64,000 bases of DNA, from the NCBI GenBank assembly GCA_900764045.1, contig CAAFMN010000085.1:62001-126000 (forward strand), given 5' to 3'. Below the pieces are notes generated by a model that made no database searches, was not told the DNA's origin, and saw nothing but the letters and a program-made list of their open reading frames with translations. A program made the translations under genes and the position numbers. Origin of the DNA: Clostridia bacterium (GTDB lineage Bacteria; Bacillota; Clostridia; Lachnospirales; Bianqueaceae). Below, piece by piece: positions 42,355 to 50,737 of this stretch (the first letter of the stretch is position 1; each line of letters starts with the position of its first letter).

Positions 42355-44235
42355 ATGCAGGAAAAAGGAAATCTTTCAATTCATAGTGAAAATCTATTTC
42401 CAATCATTAAAAAATGGCTTTATTCCGACCAGGATATCTTTATTCGTGAGCTGGTTTCCAACGGTGTAGACGCGATCTCCAAGCTGAAGAAACTAGTCTC
42501 CATGGGAGAGGCCTCTGTCGCGGAAGATGAGGAATATTCTGTTCATGTTACCATCGATGCCGAAGGCAAGACCATCACCATCTCCGACAACGGTATTGGT
42601 ATGACAGATGAAGAAGTCCGCAAGTATATCAACCAGATCGCGTTCTCCGGCGCGGCAGAATTTCTGGAAAAGTACAAAGATGCTTCAGAGGATCCGATTA
42701 TCGGCCACTTTGGCCTGGGATTCTATTCCGCCTTTATGGTTGCCGAACTGGTAGAGATTCATACTCTCTCCTACCGTGAGGGTGCTGAGGCTGTACTATG
42801 GAGCTGTGACGGAGGTTCCACTTATGAAATGAATGCCGGCACCAGAACATCCCGTGGTACAGATATCATCCTTCATGTCAACGAGGACGGCAGTAAGTAT
42901 CTGAATACTTGGGAGCTGCGGAGCATTTTGAATAAATACTGTTCCTTTATGCCGGTCCCGATCTATCTGTACAATCCTGCCGAAGAAGCAAAGGCTGAGG
43001 AGGAAGCTGCGAAACAGCGAAAAGAGGGCGATCCGGTTCCCGAGAAGAAGACTCCTTCTTCGATTAATGATATTCACCCCTTATGGACCAAAACTCCTAA
43101 GGATTGCACCGATGAGGAATACAAAGAATTCTATCATAAGGTATTTACAGACTACAAGGAGCCTCTGTTCTGGATTCACCTGAACATGGATTATCCCTTC
43201 CATCTCCAGGGTATCCTCTACTTCCCCAAGCTTGGAAATGAGTTTGAGTCTTCGGAAGGCCAGGTCAAGCTCTACTGCAATCAGGTTTTTGTTGCGGACA
43301 ACGTTAAGGAGGTCATTCCGGAGTTTTTACTTCTCCTGAAGGGCGTGATCGATTGTCCGGATATTCCTCTGAATGTATCCCGAAGCTTTTTGCAGAACGA
43401 TGGATATGTCCGTAAAATTTCAGACTATATCACTCGAAAAGTAGCTGACAAGCTCAAGTCCCTCTTCACTTCTCAGCGTGAGGATTACGAAAAATACTGG
43501 AGTGATATCCATCCGTTCATCAAATACGGATGCCTGAGAAATGACAAATTCTTAGAGCGGGTGAACGGCTGTGTCATCTATAAATCCGCTGTATCCGGAA
43601 AATATGTAACTCTGGAGGAATATCTGGAAGCCGCCAAAGAGACGCATGAAAACAAGGTCTTCTATACGACGGATCCGCGCCAGCAGGCTCAGTATATCGC
43701 TGCTCTCTCCGGCCAGAATATCGACGTTGTTGTATTGGATACGACCATCGACGCTCCCTTTATTTCTCAGGTAGAGTCTAAAAAGGAAGGCGTAAAGTTC
43801 TTCCGTGTAGACGCTAACCTTTCAGAAGCGCTGAAGGATGAGAGCTTCGCGGAAGACGCGGAGCTGACCGAAAAGGCGGAAAGTCTCTTTAAGAAGGCTC
43901 TGAATAACGATGCTCTGAAGATTCGTCTGGAATCCCTGAAGGACGCTAAGGTAGCCGCCATGATTGAACAGACAGAGGAAAGCCGCCGGATGCAGGATAT
44001 GATGCGGATGTATGGGGCACTCGGCATGGGCGCTATGCCTGCGGATGAGACTCTGGTGCTGAACGCGGCCAATCCTACCGTCAAAAAGCTTCTTGCTTCT
44101 GAAGACGCGGAAAAGGCTTCTACTATTGCCATACAGCTTTACGACCTTGCCCGTCTCTCCAGCCGTCCGCTGGAAGCTTCTGAGCTGACCGCCTTTATTG
44201 AACGCAGTCAGGAATTGATGCAGGATCTGCTGTAA
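42355..44235 (+). CDS. htpG: Chaperone HtpG (Hsp90)
   Basis: 626 residues from ATG 42355 (AGGAGG 10 bases upstream). The GHKL ATPase domain shows IRELVSNGVDAISKL, DNGIGMTDEEV and GHFGLGFYSAFMV. The middle domain (LYCNQVFVADN, NVSRSFLQND) and a C-terminal dimerisation region follow. HtpG is an ATP-dependent chaperone for stress-damaged and client proteins. A charged linker (about 205-230) contains runs of Glu and Lys. No CIRCE element is visible upstream. Confidence 0.96.
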   Translation: MQEKGNLSIHSENLFPIIKKWLYSDQDIFIRELVSNGVDAISKLKKLVSMGEASVAEDEEYSVHVTIDAEGKTITISDNGIGMTDEEVRKYINQIAFSGAAEFLEKYKDASEDPIIGHFGLGFYSAFMVAELVEIHTLSYREGAEAVLWSCDGGSTYEMNAGTRTSRGTDIILHVNEDGSKYLNTWELRSILNKYCSFMPVPIYLYNPAEEAKAEEEAAKQRKEGDPVPEKKTPSSINDIHPLWTKTPKDCTDEEYKEFYHKVFTDYKEPLFWIHLNMDYPFHLQGILYFPKLGNEFESSEGQVKLYCNQVFVADNVKEVIPEFLLLLKGVIDCPDIPLNVSRSFLQNDGYVRKISDYITRKVADKLKSLFTSQREDYEKYWSDIHPFIKYGCLRNDKFLERVNGCVIYKSAVSGKYVTLEEYLEAAKETHENKVFYTTDPRQQAQYIAALSGQNIDVVVLDTTIDAPFISQVESKKEGVKFFRVDANLSEALKDESFAEDAELTEKAESLFKKALNNDALKIRLESLKDAKVAAMIEQTEESRRMQDMMRMYGALGMGAMPADETLVLNAANPTVKKLLASEDAEKASTIAIQLYDLARLSSRPLEASELTAFIERSQELMQDLL

Positions 44236-44266
44236 TTAAACTACTATACAGGATTAGGAGACCATT

Positions 44267-45355
44267 ATGAAAAAGATCATTTTAACGGGAGACCGTCCTA
44301 CCGGACGCCTCCATGTAGGACACTATGTCGGATCACTGAAGCGTCGGGTAGAGCTGCAAAATTCCGGTCAATACGACCAGATCTTTATCATGATTGCGGA
44401 TGCGCAGGCTTTGACGGATAACGCAGAACACCCAGAAAAGGTACGCCAGAACATCATTGAGGTTGCATTGGATTATCTGTCCTGTGGACTGGATCCTAAC
44501 CGCTCTACTCTCTTTATTCAGTCCCAGATTCCGGAGCTGACGGAGCTCTCCTTTTACTATATGAATCTTGTCACGGTTTCCCGCCTGCAGCGCAATCCCA
44601 CCGTTAAATCAGAGATCCAGATGCGGAATTTTGAAGCCAGTATCCCTGTTGGATTCTTTACCTATCCCATCAGTCAGGCTGCGGATATTACCGCGTTTAA
44701 GGCCACGACCGTACCTGTCGGCGAGGATCAGCTCCCGATGTTGGAACAAACACGTGAGATTGTGCGGAAATTCAATTCCGTCTATGGCGATACTCTGGTA
44801 GAGCCGGATGTTCTGCTGCCGGATAATAAGGCTTGTCTACGGCTTCCCGGAATCGACGGCAAAGCCAAAATGAGCAAGTCTCTCGGCAACTGTATCTATC
44901 TGTCCGATACCGAAGAAGAAGTACGTCAGAAGATCATGTCCATGTTTACCGATCCGAATCACCTAAAGGTTTCGGATCCGGGCCAGGTCGAAGGAAATCC
45001 TGTCTTTATCTATCTGGATGCTTTCTGCCGCGATGAACACTTCGCTGAATTCTGTCCGGACTATCAGAACCTGGATGAGATGAAGGCTCATTACAGCCGC
45101 GGCGGTCTGGGCGATGTCAAAGTGAAAAAGTTCCTGAACAATGTCATTCAGTCGGAGCTTGCTCCCATCCGTGCCCGCCGTAAAGAATTTGAAAAGGATA
45201 TTCCTGCCGTCTATGATATTCTGCGCCGTGGCAGCCTGGCTGCCCGTGAGGTCGCAGCTCGGACATTGGATGAAGTACGTGCTTCCATGAAGATCAACTA
45301 CTTTGATGATTTGGAACTGATCCGCTCTCAAAGCGAGAAGTTCCGTCAGGAGTAA
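44267..45355 (+). CDS. trpS: Tryptophanyl-tRNA synthetase
   Basis: 362 residues, ATG after TTAGGAG. Class I motifs: TGDRPTGRLHVGHYVG (HIGH-like) and AKMSKSLGN (KMSKS). FFTYPISQAADI and PVGEDQLPMLEQTREI are TrpRS signatures. It charges tRNA-Trp. No T-box leader is present because the gene lies 31 bases after htpG and is probably read with it. Ends in a strong terminator. Confidence 0.96.
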   Translation: MKKIILTGDRPTGRLHVGHYVGSLKRRVELQNSGQYDQIFIMIADAQALTDNAEHPEKVRQNIIEVALDYLSCGLDPNRSTLFIQSQIPELTELSFYYMNLVTVSRLQRNPTVKSEIQMRNFEASIPVGFFTYPISQAADITAFKATTVPVGEDQLPMLEQTREIVRKFNSVYGDTLVEPDVLLPDNKACLRLPGIDGKAKMSKSLGNCIYLSDTEEEVRQKIMSMFTDPNHLKVSDPGQVEGNPVFIYLDAFCRDEHFAEFCPDYQNLDEMKAHYSRGGLGDVKVKKFLNNVIQSELAPIRARRKEFEKDIPAVYDILRRGSLAAREVAARTLDEVRASMKINYFDDLELIRSQSEKFRQE

Positions 45356-45373
45356 ATTGGATTTTATTCTACT

Positions 45374-45415
45374 AAAAAAGGCTATACCGGAAAATCTCCG
45401 GCATAGCCTTTTTTG
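45374..45415. terminator. Bidirectional terminator between trpS and the lipoprotein gene
   Basis: Stem AAAAGGCTAT / ATAGCCTTTT with one mismatch and an inner CCGG / CCGG; runs of A before and T after (45376-45414). Confidence 0.88.
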
Positions 45416-45434
45416 TTATGTTCTTTGATCACTT

Positions 45435-46187
45435 TTACTTGGAAGCCGTAACAGATGTAATATGGGGATTTACGCCCTCATACCAGTACAGGAAGCCTTC
45501 CATATCGATGACGTCCCCGATCTTCAGCTCCTTGACTGCCTTATATACGTCTGTCGTATTGTCGCACAGATAGGACTCTACGGTAAAGGTATAGGTCTGT
45601 CCATTCAGAGATACGTTAAAATACAGATCATTTCCATCCTCACCGGAACCATCCCAGTTATACAGGAACGCAACTTCGTTGCCATTGGCGTCCTTGCTGG
45701 CCTCAACTGTCATTCCCTTGAAGGATACAAACTGATTCTGGTGATCGATCAGCTCATCCTTACCCAGAAGCGCTGTTACATCCGTTACCGGAGCAACATA
45801 ATTGCCATCCTCCAGCTCAAAGGTTGCATCGGTGATCTCGACTTCACCGGACCACTCAGACTTATATCCCGTTACCTTAATCTTGGTACCAGGTGTAAGC
45901 TTGGCGTAATCCGCCTCGGAACAAGCCATATTATATAAGAAATAGGCACCGTCGTGATCCTGTGTATATACGGTTGCCTTGTCCTCCCACCAGGACTGCT
46001 TTGCCTGAACATAGGTCTCAACTACGACCTGAGAATCCAGCGGAGCTGCCATATACTCAGCATACGTCATAACACCTTCAGACTTGACATCTTCCTTGTC
46101 AGACGCATTGCTTCCCTGCTCAGACGCACATCCGAACGCCGTCAGAACCATGGAAAGCGCCAGCAGCATAACCAACATTTTTTTCAT
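45435..46187 (-). CDS. Lipoprotein with two OB-fold-like repeats, unrecognised
   Basis: 250 residues from ATG 46187 (AAAGGGG 9 bases upstream); an ATG two codons earlier is possible. The signal peptide ends in a lipobox LTAFGC, then an acidic linker. Two similar beta-rich halves follow: about 50-125 (SQVVVETYVQAKQSWW, GTKIKVTGYKSEWSGEVEI) and about 150-245 (QFVSFKGMTVEA, IGDVIDMEGFLYW). Both have the layout of OB-fold domains seen in extracellular lipoproteins. Function unknown. It has its own promoter and so is separate from the transporter genes upstream. Confidence 0.75.
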   Translation of the reverse strand: MKKMLVMLLALSMVLTAFGCASEQGSNASDKEDVKSEGVMTYAEYMAAPLDSQVVVETYVQAKQSWWEDKATVYTQDHDGAYFLYNMACSEADYAKLTPGTKIKVTGYKSEWSGEVEITDATFELEDGNYVAPVTDVTALLGKDELIDHQNQFVSFKGMTVEASKDANGNEVAFLYNWDGSGEDGNDLYFNVSLNGQTYTFTVESYLCDNTTDVYKAVKELKIGDVIDMEGFLYWYEGVNPHITSVTASK

Positions 46188-46251
46188 TTTCATTTTCCCC
46201 TTTGAAAAAGTTTTTTATCCCGATAGCATATATCAGGGCTAAACAGTCTTT

Positions 46252-46279
46252 ATTATAAACCATACCTCAAATAAGTCAA
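46252..46279 (-). promoter_or_regulatory. Promoter of the lipoprotein gene
   Basis: On the minus strand TTGACT (46279-46274), 16-base spacer, consensus TATAAT (46257-46252). The -35 overlaps the stop codon of the preceding solute-binding protein gene. Confidence 0.7.
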
Positions 46280-47868
46280 GTCTTATTTCTTTTATTTTCT
46301 CTTTTTTTCTGCCATATCACATAGGTGATAATCCCAATCCAGACAATTCCGAGTCCGGACAACAGCAGCACCGCTTCTGTAGGAAGCGGTCCCAGATCCT
46401 CCCGCACAGCGACTGTACCACTCTGCTCCCCCAGATGATAGAGTGCCGTTACATCCTCAAAGAGCTTGTCCATATAGGCTGCGTCTACCGTTTCGCCGCG
46501 TCTGGTCGACTTGGTTACATTCTCTATCAGCTGTCCTGCGGCATCCCGAAGCGATGCCGATCCATTGAATACCGGTGTGACGAATGTATTCTCTGTGTTC
46601 TCCAACAGGAGCTTAGAAGCCTCCAATTTGACGGCATAATGCTCCGCCGCATCCTCTCCCTCCGCCGCGAGATAGGATTGATATTCCTCGGTCTGCCGTG
46701 CCTTCGTGGTTACCGGCACATACCCTTCCGTCTGTGCGTAGGCAATCTGCACATCATCTGTCAGCAGATACTGCGCAAATAACCAGGACGCCAGAACTTC
46801 CTGCGGATCCTTTTTATTAAAGATGCAGACTGACGGTCCTTGAGAAATCATCTGCGGATGTTCCGGATCGTACTGCGGAATCAGCCGAACCGCTGTCTCA
46901 AACTTCACCAGCGCGTCTTCACTGATATCTGACAGCGGCGCATCCGTCCCCATCCATGTAGATCCTGCCGTAGAATCGATGGCAAAAATACACTGACCGG
47001 CATTCAGGAAATTGGCCGGATAACTGGAGATCTTAAAGGTGGAAAAAGCGCCCGTCGCCGCGTGCTCTGCCACCGTATACAGGATTTCTCTGGTGGTATC
47101 GTTGAATAACAAAATCTCGCCATCCTGCGAAGAATACCCAGCTAGGCGCTGCCGCAGGGACTGAATCATCATATTGTCCGTAGATTTATAGATAAACGGA
47201 ATCATTACCATCTGACCATTCAATTTATAACTTCCGTCCGGATTCTTAGCCATCGCTGCTTCAGCGACCTCCCAGATGAAATCCCACGTCAGCACCTCCG
47301 GCAAGGTGTATCCTAATGCCTCTACATAGGTCTGGTTGATATAACATACCTCTGTAGAACGCATATAAGGAAGCGCATAATACGCTCCATCAATCTTGCA
47401 TTCTTCCAGGAACTTCGCGATCACTTCATCCTGAGTCGGCGAATCAAAACGCAGCGCCTCTCCTCCCAATCCATATTGCGGATCGGCCATGAGATCATCC
47501 AGCGGAACAACAGTATTGCTTCCCGTAAGATATGTCGCAATATGATCCGGATAGGTAATACATACATTGGGAGTCGTATTGGTGGCAATATTGGTAATCA
47601 CGTCATTATAGATTCTGCTGTAATCCGTATAGAGCTTGAGCGTTACCTTGATGTTTGGATACAGCTCTTCAAAATCCTCAATGGCCTTCCGGTAAATATC
47701 CGTCTGCGCCTTATTGGTATCATTTTTAGCCCAGAACGTAATCTCAAACTCTCTGGAAGTATCCGCCGCTTCCGGCATGGCAAAAGGCTCCAATCCTCTG
47801 GTCCCATGACATCCCATGATCAAAATCAGGAACAGCGGAAGCCATATCCATCTCTTCGATGAATTCAT
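46276..47868 (-). CDS. ABC transporter solute-binding protein with C-terminal membrane anchor
   Basis: 530 residues. An N-terminal lipobox LILIMGC is followed by a family-1 sugar-binding fold: EITFWAKNDTNKAQTDIYRKA, PNIKVTLKLYTDYSRIYNDV and TYPDHIATYL resemble UgpB/MalE-type proteins. Unusually, a second hydrophobic helix (about 497-519) and a basic tail KKRENKRNKT end the protein, so it seems attached to the membrane at both ends. It is last in the operon and overlaps the permease gene by four bases. The substrate is probably a sugar or glycerol phosphate; this cannot be narrowed. Confidence 0.85.
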   Translation of the reverse strand: MNSSKRWIWLPLFLILIMGCHGTRGLEPFAMPEAADTSREFEITFWAKNDTNKAQTDIYRKAIEDFEELYPNIKVTLKLYTDYSRIYNDVITNIATNTTPNVCITYPDHIATYLTGSNTVVPLDDLMADPQYGLGGEALRFDSPTQDEVIAKFLEECKIDGAYYALPYMRSTEVCYINQTYVEALGYTLPEVLTWDFIWEVAEAAMAKNPDGSYKLNGQMVMIPFIYKSTDNMMIQSLRQRLAGYSSQDGEILLFNDTTREILYTVAEHAATGAFSTFKISSYPANFLNAGQCIFAIDSTAGSTWMGTDAPLSDISEDALVKFETAVRLIPQYDPEHPQMISQGPSVCIFNKKDPQEVLASWLFAQYLLTDDVQIAYAQTEGYVPVTTKARQTEEYQSYLAAEGEDAAEHYAVKLEASKLLLENTENTFVTPVFNGSASLRDAAGQLIENVTKSTRRGETVDAAYMDKLFEDVTALYHLGEQSGTVAVREDLGPLPTEAVLLLSGLGIVWIGIITYVIWQKKRENKRNKT

Positions 47869-48728
47869 CCTTTGGTCCCTCCTCTGGAAACTCCGGCCAT
47901 AATCTTTTTTCTGAAAATCAGGAACAACAAAATCAGCGGCACTGAGATGACAACCACCGCCGCCATCATTGCCGGAATATTCTCCCGTCCAAACCCATTT
48001 TCACGGATCTCCTGAATTCCGTTGGAGACCAGATAATATTTTTCATTATCCGTAATCAGATGCGGCCATACATAAGAGTTCCAACACTCAATCACCTTGA
48101 GAATGATGATGGTAATGATCGTCGGACGGCAGATCGGAATCAGGACCTTAAACAGATACTTCAGATCCGATGTCGCGTCTACCTTGGCGGCATAATACAG
48201 CTCATTAGGTACCTGTTCAAAGTTTTCTTTTAAGAGATAGATATAAAAAACCGATGTAACCGATGGCAGAATCAGTCCTAAAAACGTGTTGCGCAAATCC
48301 AGATTGGTGATGGTCGTAAAATTGGTAATGACAACCAATTCGTTTGGAATCATCATCAGGGATAAAAATAATGTAAAGACGACATTTTTCCCCCGGAACT
48401 CCAGTCTCGCGAACGCGAACGCCGCCAGCGTAATGACAAAGATCATCAGCGCTGTCGTGATCACTGTAAAGATCAACGTATTCAGAAGATACTGCCCCAA
48501 AGGCACCTGCGTAAAGGCATCCACGTAATTTTTCAAAGTGGGAGACAGCGTATACAGCGCCGGAATATACTCGGCATTATAGGCTCCATAACTCTTCAAT
48601 GAAGTCAATACCATCCAATAAAAGGGGAACAGGACAATGATTCCCCACAGTGTAAGCAGAACATAAAGTACGATCCTGGAGATTCTCTTACGCCTTTGAG
48701 CCTTGCGTTCCAGCAATTGATAGTCCAT
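47865..48728 (-). CDS. Sugar ABC transporter permease, MalG/UgpE type
   Basis: 287 residues, six predicted membrane helices, with the EAA-type loop near YYAAKVDATSDLKYLFKVLIPI. The N-terminus KAQRRKRISRIVLYVLLTLW and PFYWMVLTSLKS are typical of the MalG group. It pairs with the preceding permease (11-base gap) and the ATPase. The SBP gene starts inside its 3' end. Confidence 0.92.
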   Translation of the reverse strand: MDYQLLERKAQRRKRISRIVLYVLLTLWGIIVLFPFYWMVLTSLKSYGAYNAEYIPALYTLSPTLKNYVDAFTQVPLGQYLLNTLIFTVITTALMIFVITLAAFAFARLEFRGKNVVFTLFLSLMMIPNELVVITNFTTITNLDLRNTFLGLILPSVTSVFYIYLLKENFEQVPNELYYAAKVDATSDLKYLFKVLIPICRPTIITIIILKVIECWNSYVWPHLITDNEKYYLVSNGIQEIRENGFGRENIPAMMAAVVVISVPLILLFLIFRKKIMAGVSRGGTKG

Positions 48729-48739
48729 AAGCTTCCTCC

Positions 48740-49630
48740 TCAGTGATAGACCTTTTTCCTGCTGACCAAAAGGTTAATACAGGTAATCGTAAGAACAATC
48801 GCAAATAGCAGAATCGCCGCCGCGGAAGCATACGACGGATATCCGCCGCTGTCTCCATAGAGCATGTCATAGACATAACCGACGATAGTATTCATACCCG
48901 CCGCATTCAGGTTTGTCCCAAAGAGAGCGACCGCATCGCTATATGCTTTGAACGCACCGATAAATCCCGTAATCACAAGATAAAAGATCATGGGGGAGAT
49001 CATGGGCAGGGTGATTCTTGTAAAAGACCTCCAGCTGGAAGTTCCGTCCACCCGCGCGGCCTTATAGTAGTCCGGATTTACAGAAGCGATCGCGCTGGTC
49101 AGGATCAGTATCTTAAAGGGTAAAACCACCCATATCGTATAAATGCACAGAACCAGCATCTTTGCCCAGTATGGTCCGTCAATAAAATCCACGGCACTGC
49201 CGCCGAAAACCTCGATCAAAAGATTCACCATTCCGTCTGTGTAGGCCGTTTTTCGGAATAAAATCATAAAGACCAGACCGACCGCCAGCGTATTGGTCAC
49301 ATACGGCAGAAAATAAACCGTCTGATATAATTCTCTGAGCCTTCGGATTTTGCTTAATCCAACCGAAATCGCTAGTGCCAGCAATGTGGAGAGGGGGACG
49401 GTGATTATAACCAGGATGAAAGTATTCTTAACTGCCTGCAGGAAATACGGATCATGCAGTACATAGCTATAATTATAGGCACCGACGCCCTGATAGGTCT
49501 GAGACGCGAAATTATAGCCCTCTTCAAAAGAATAAATAAAGACATCCACCAATGGGTATACCATAAAGGCTCCCAAAAACAGGATGGCCGGCAGCAGATA
49601 CAACCACGCCTTTTTATTGTCCTTGTCCAT
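48740..49630 (-). CDS. Sugar ABC transporter permease, MalF/UgpA type
   Basis: 296 residues, six membrane helices. The EAA loop is YYKAARVDGTSSWRSFTRITLPM. AWLYLLPAILFLGAFMVYPL at the N-terminus is typical of UgpA-like permeases. The gene starts three bases after the stop of the ATPase gene, so translation is likely coupled. Confidence 0.92.
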   Translation of the reverse strand: MDKDNKKAWLYLLPAILFLGAFMVYPLVDVFIYSFEEGYNFASQTYQGVGAYNYSYVLHDPYFLQAVKNTFILVIITVPLSTLLALAISVGLSKIRRLRELYQTVYFLPYVTNTLAVGLVFMILFRKTAYTDGMVNLLIEVFGGSAVDFIDGPYWAKMLVLCIYTIWVVLPFKILILTSAIASVNPDYYKAARVDGTSSWRSFTRITLPMISPMIFYLVITGFIGAFKAYSDAVALFGTNLNAAGMNTIVGYVYDMLYGDSGGYPSYASAAAILLFAIVLTITCINLLVSRKKVYH

Positions 49631-49633
49631 ATG

Positions 49634-50737
49634 TTACCTCCCAAGCGCCCCCAGGCATACTTCCGTATCTCTGGAAAAGATCAGTGTCTTCCTCGGCTTC
49701 AGCGAAAAGGCAACTTCTTTTCCCGCAAGTTCCGGCAGCTGATCAGCATTGATGATGGAACGTACCGTTTTCTCTTCTGCGCAGGAATGCGTGGAGAGGA
49801 TACTGATATCCCGTCCCATAACCTCCACACGCTCCAATTGGCAGCGAAGCGGCCCATGCTCATCTAAAAGGAATCCTTCCGGACGAATTCCTATATATAC
49901 CTTCTGATCCGGAATCTCCGGCACTTTCGCCAGAGTACTCTCCCCCATCCGTAATTCCCCATTCCATATCTCTCCATGAAAAACATTGATCGGAGGTGTC
50001 CCCAGGAATTTTGCGACAAAAAGATTGGCAGGCGCGTCATATACCTCCTGCGGCTTTCCGATCTGCTGTACCTGGCCGTTTTTCATCACCACAATCCTGT
50101 CGGAAATACTCATGGCTTCCTCTTGATCGTGCGTCACAAACACCGTTGTAATGCCTGTAGCTCTCTGAATCTTACGGATCTCCTCCCGCGTCTGAAGCCG
50201 CAGCCTGGCATCCAGATTGGACAATGGCTCATCTAACAGAAGAACCCTGGGCATTTTCACAAGCGCTCTGGCAATCGCCACCCGCTGCTGCTGTCCGCCG
50301 GAGAGCTCCTTAGGACGCCGTTCCAGAAGCTCCGTAATCTGCACAAGCCGTGCGGCCTCCTTCACTCTGGCCTCCATTGCTTCTTTGGAAAGCTTTGCCT
50401 CCCCCTTAAAATTCTGCAGAGGAAACAGAATATTTTTACGCACTGTCAGATGCGGGTATAAAGCATAATTCTGAAAAACCATTCCCACGCCACGAAACTC
50501 CGGCGGCAACGCGGTCACATCCTCTTCTCCGAAGAAAATCTTGCCGGATGTCGGTTTTTCCAATCCACAGATCATATTCAGTGTCGTACTTTTGCCGCAG
50601 CCTGACGGTCCTAAGAGACCTAACAGCTCCCCATCCGGAATCTCAAATGTCAGATCACTGGCAGCAATGACCTCCGACGGTTCCTTTCTGCTGCGTCCCG
50701 GGAATTTTTTAGTCAGATTCTGCAATGTAATATTCAT
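49634..50737 (-). CDS. ABC transporter ATPase, MsmK/UgpC type
   Basis: 367 residues. Walker A GPSGCGKSTTL (about 43-53), Q-loop FQNYALYPH, signature LSGGQQQRVAIARAL, Walker B VLLLDEPLSNLDARL and the switch His in FVTHDQEEAM are all present. A C-terminal TOBE region (about 270-367) fits sugar-importer ATPases. It is unusual that the ATPase is encoded within the operon and first; in many Firmicutes a shared MsmX is encoded elsewhere. The ATG overlaps the stop of the HD gene (ATGA). Confidence 0.94.
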   Translation of the reverse strand: MNITLQNLTKKFPGRSRKEPSEVIAASDLTFEIPDGELLGLLGPSGCGKSTTLNMICGLEKPTSGKIFFGEEDVTALPPEFRGVGMVFQNYALYPHLTVRKNILFPLQNFKGEAKLSKEAMEARVKEAARLVQITELLERRPKELSGGQQQRVAIARALVKMPRVLLLDEPLSNLDARLRLQTREEIRKIQRATGITTVFVTHDQEEAMSISDRIVVMKNGQVQQIGKPQEVYDAPANLFVAKFLGTPPINVFHGEIWNGELRMGESTLAKVPEIPDQKVYIGIRPEGFLLDEHGPLRCQLERVEVMGRDISILSTHSCAEEKTVRSIINADQLPELAGKEVAFSLKPRKTLIFSRDTEVCLGALGR

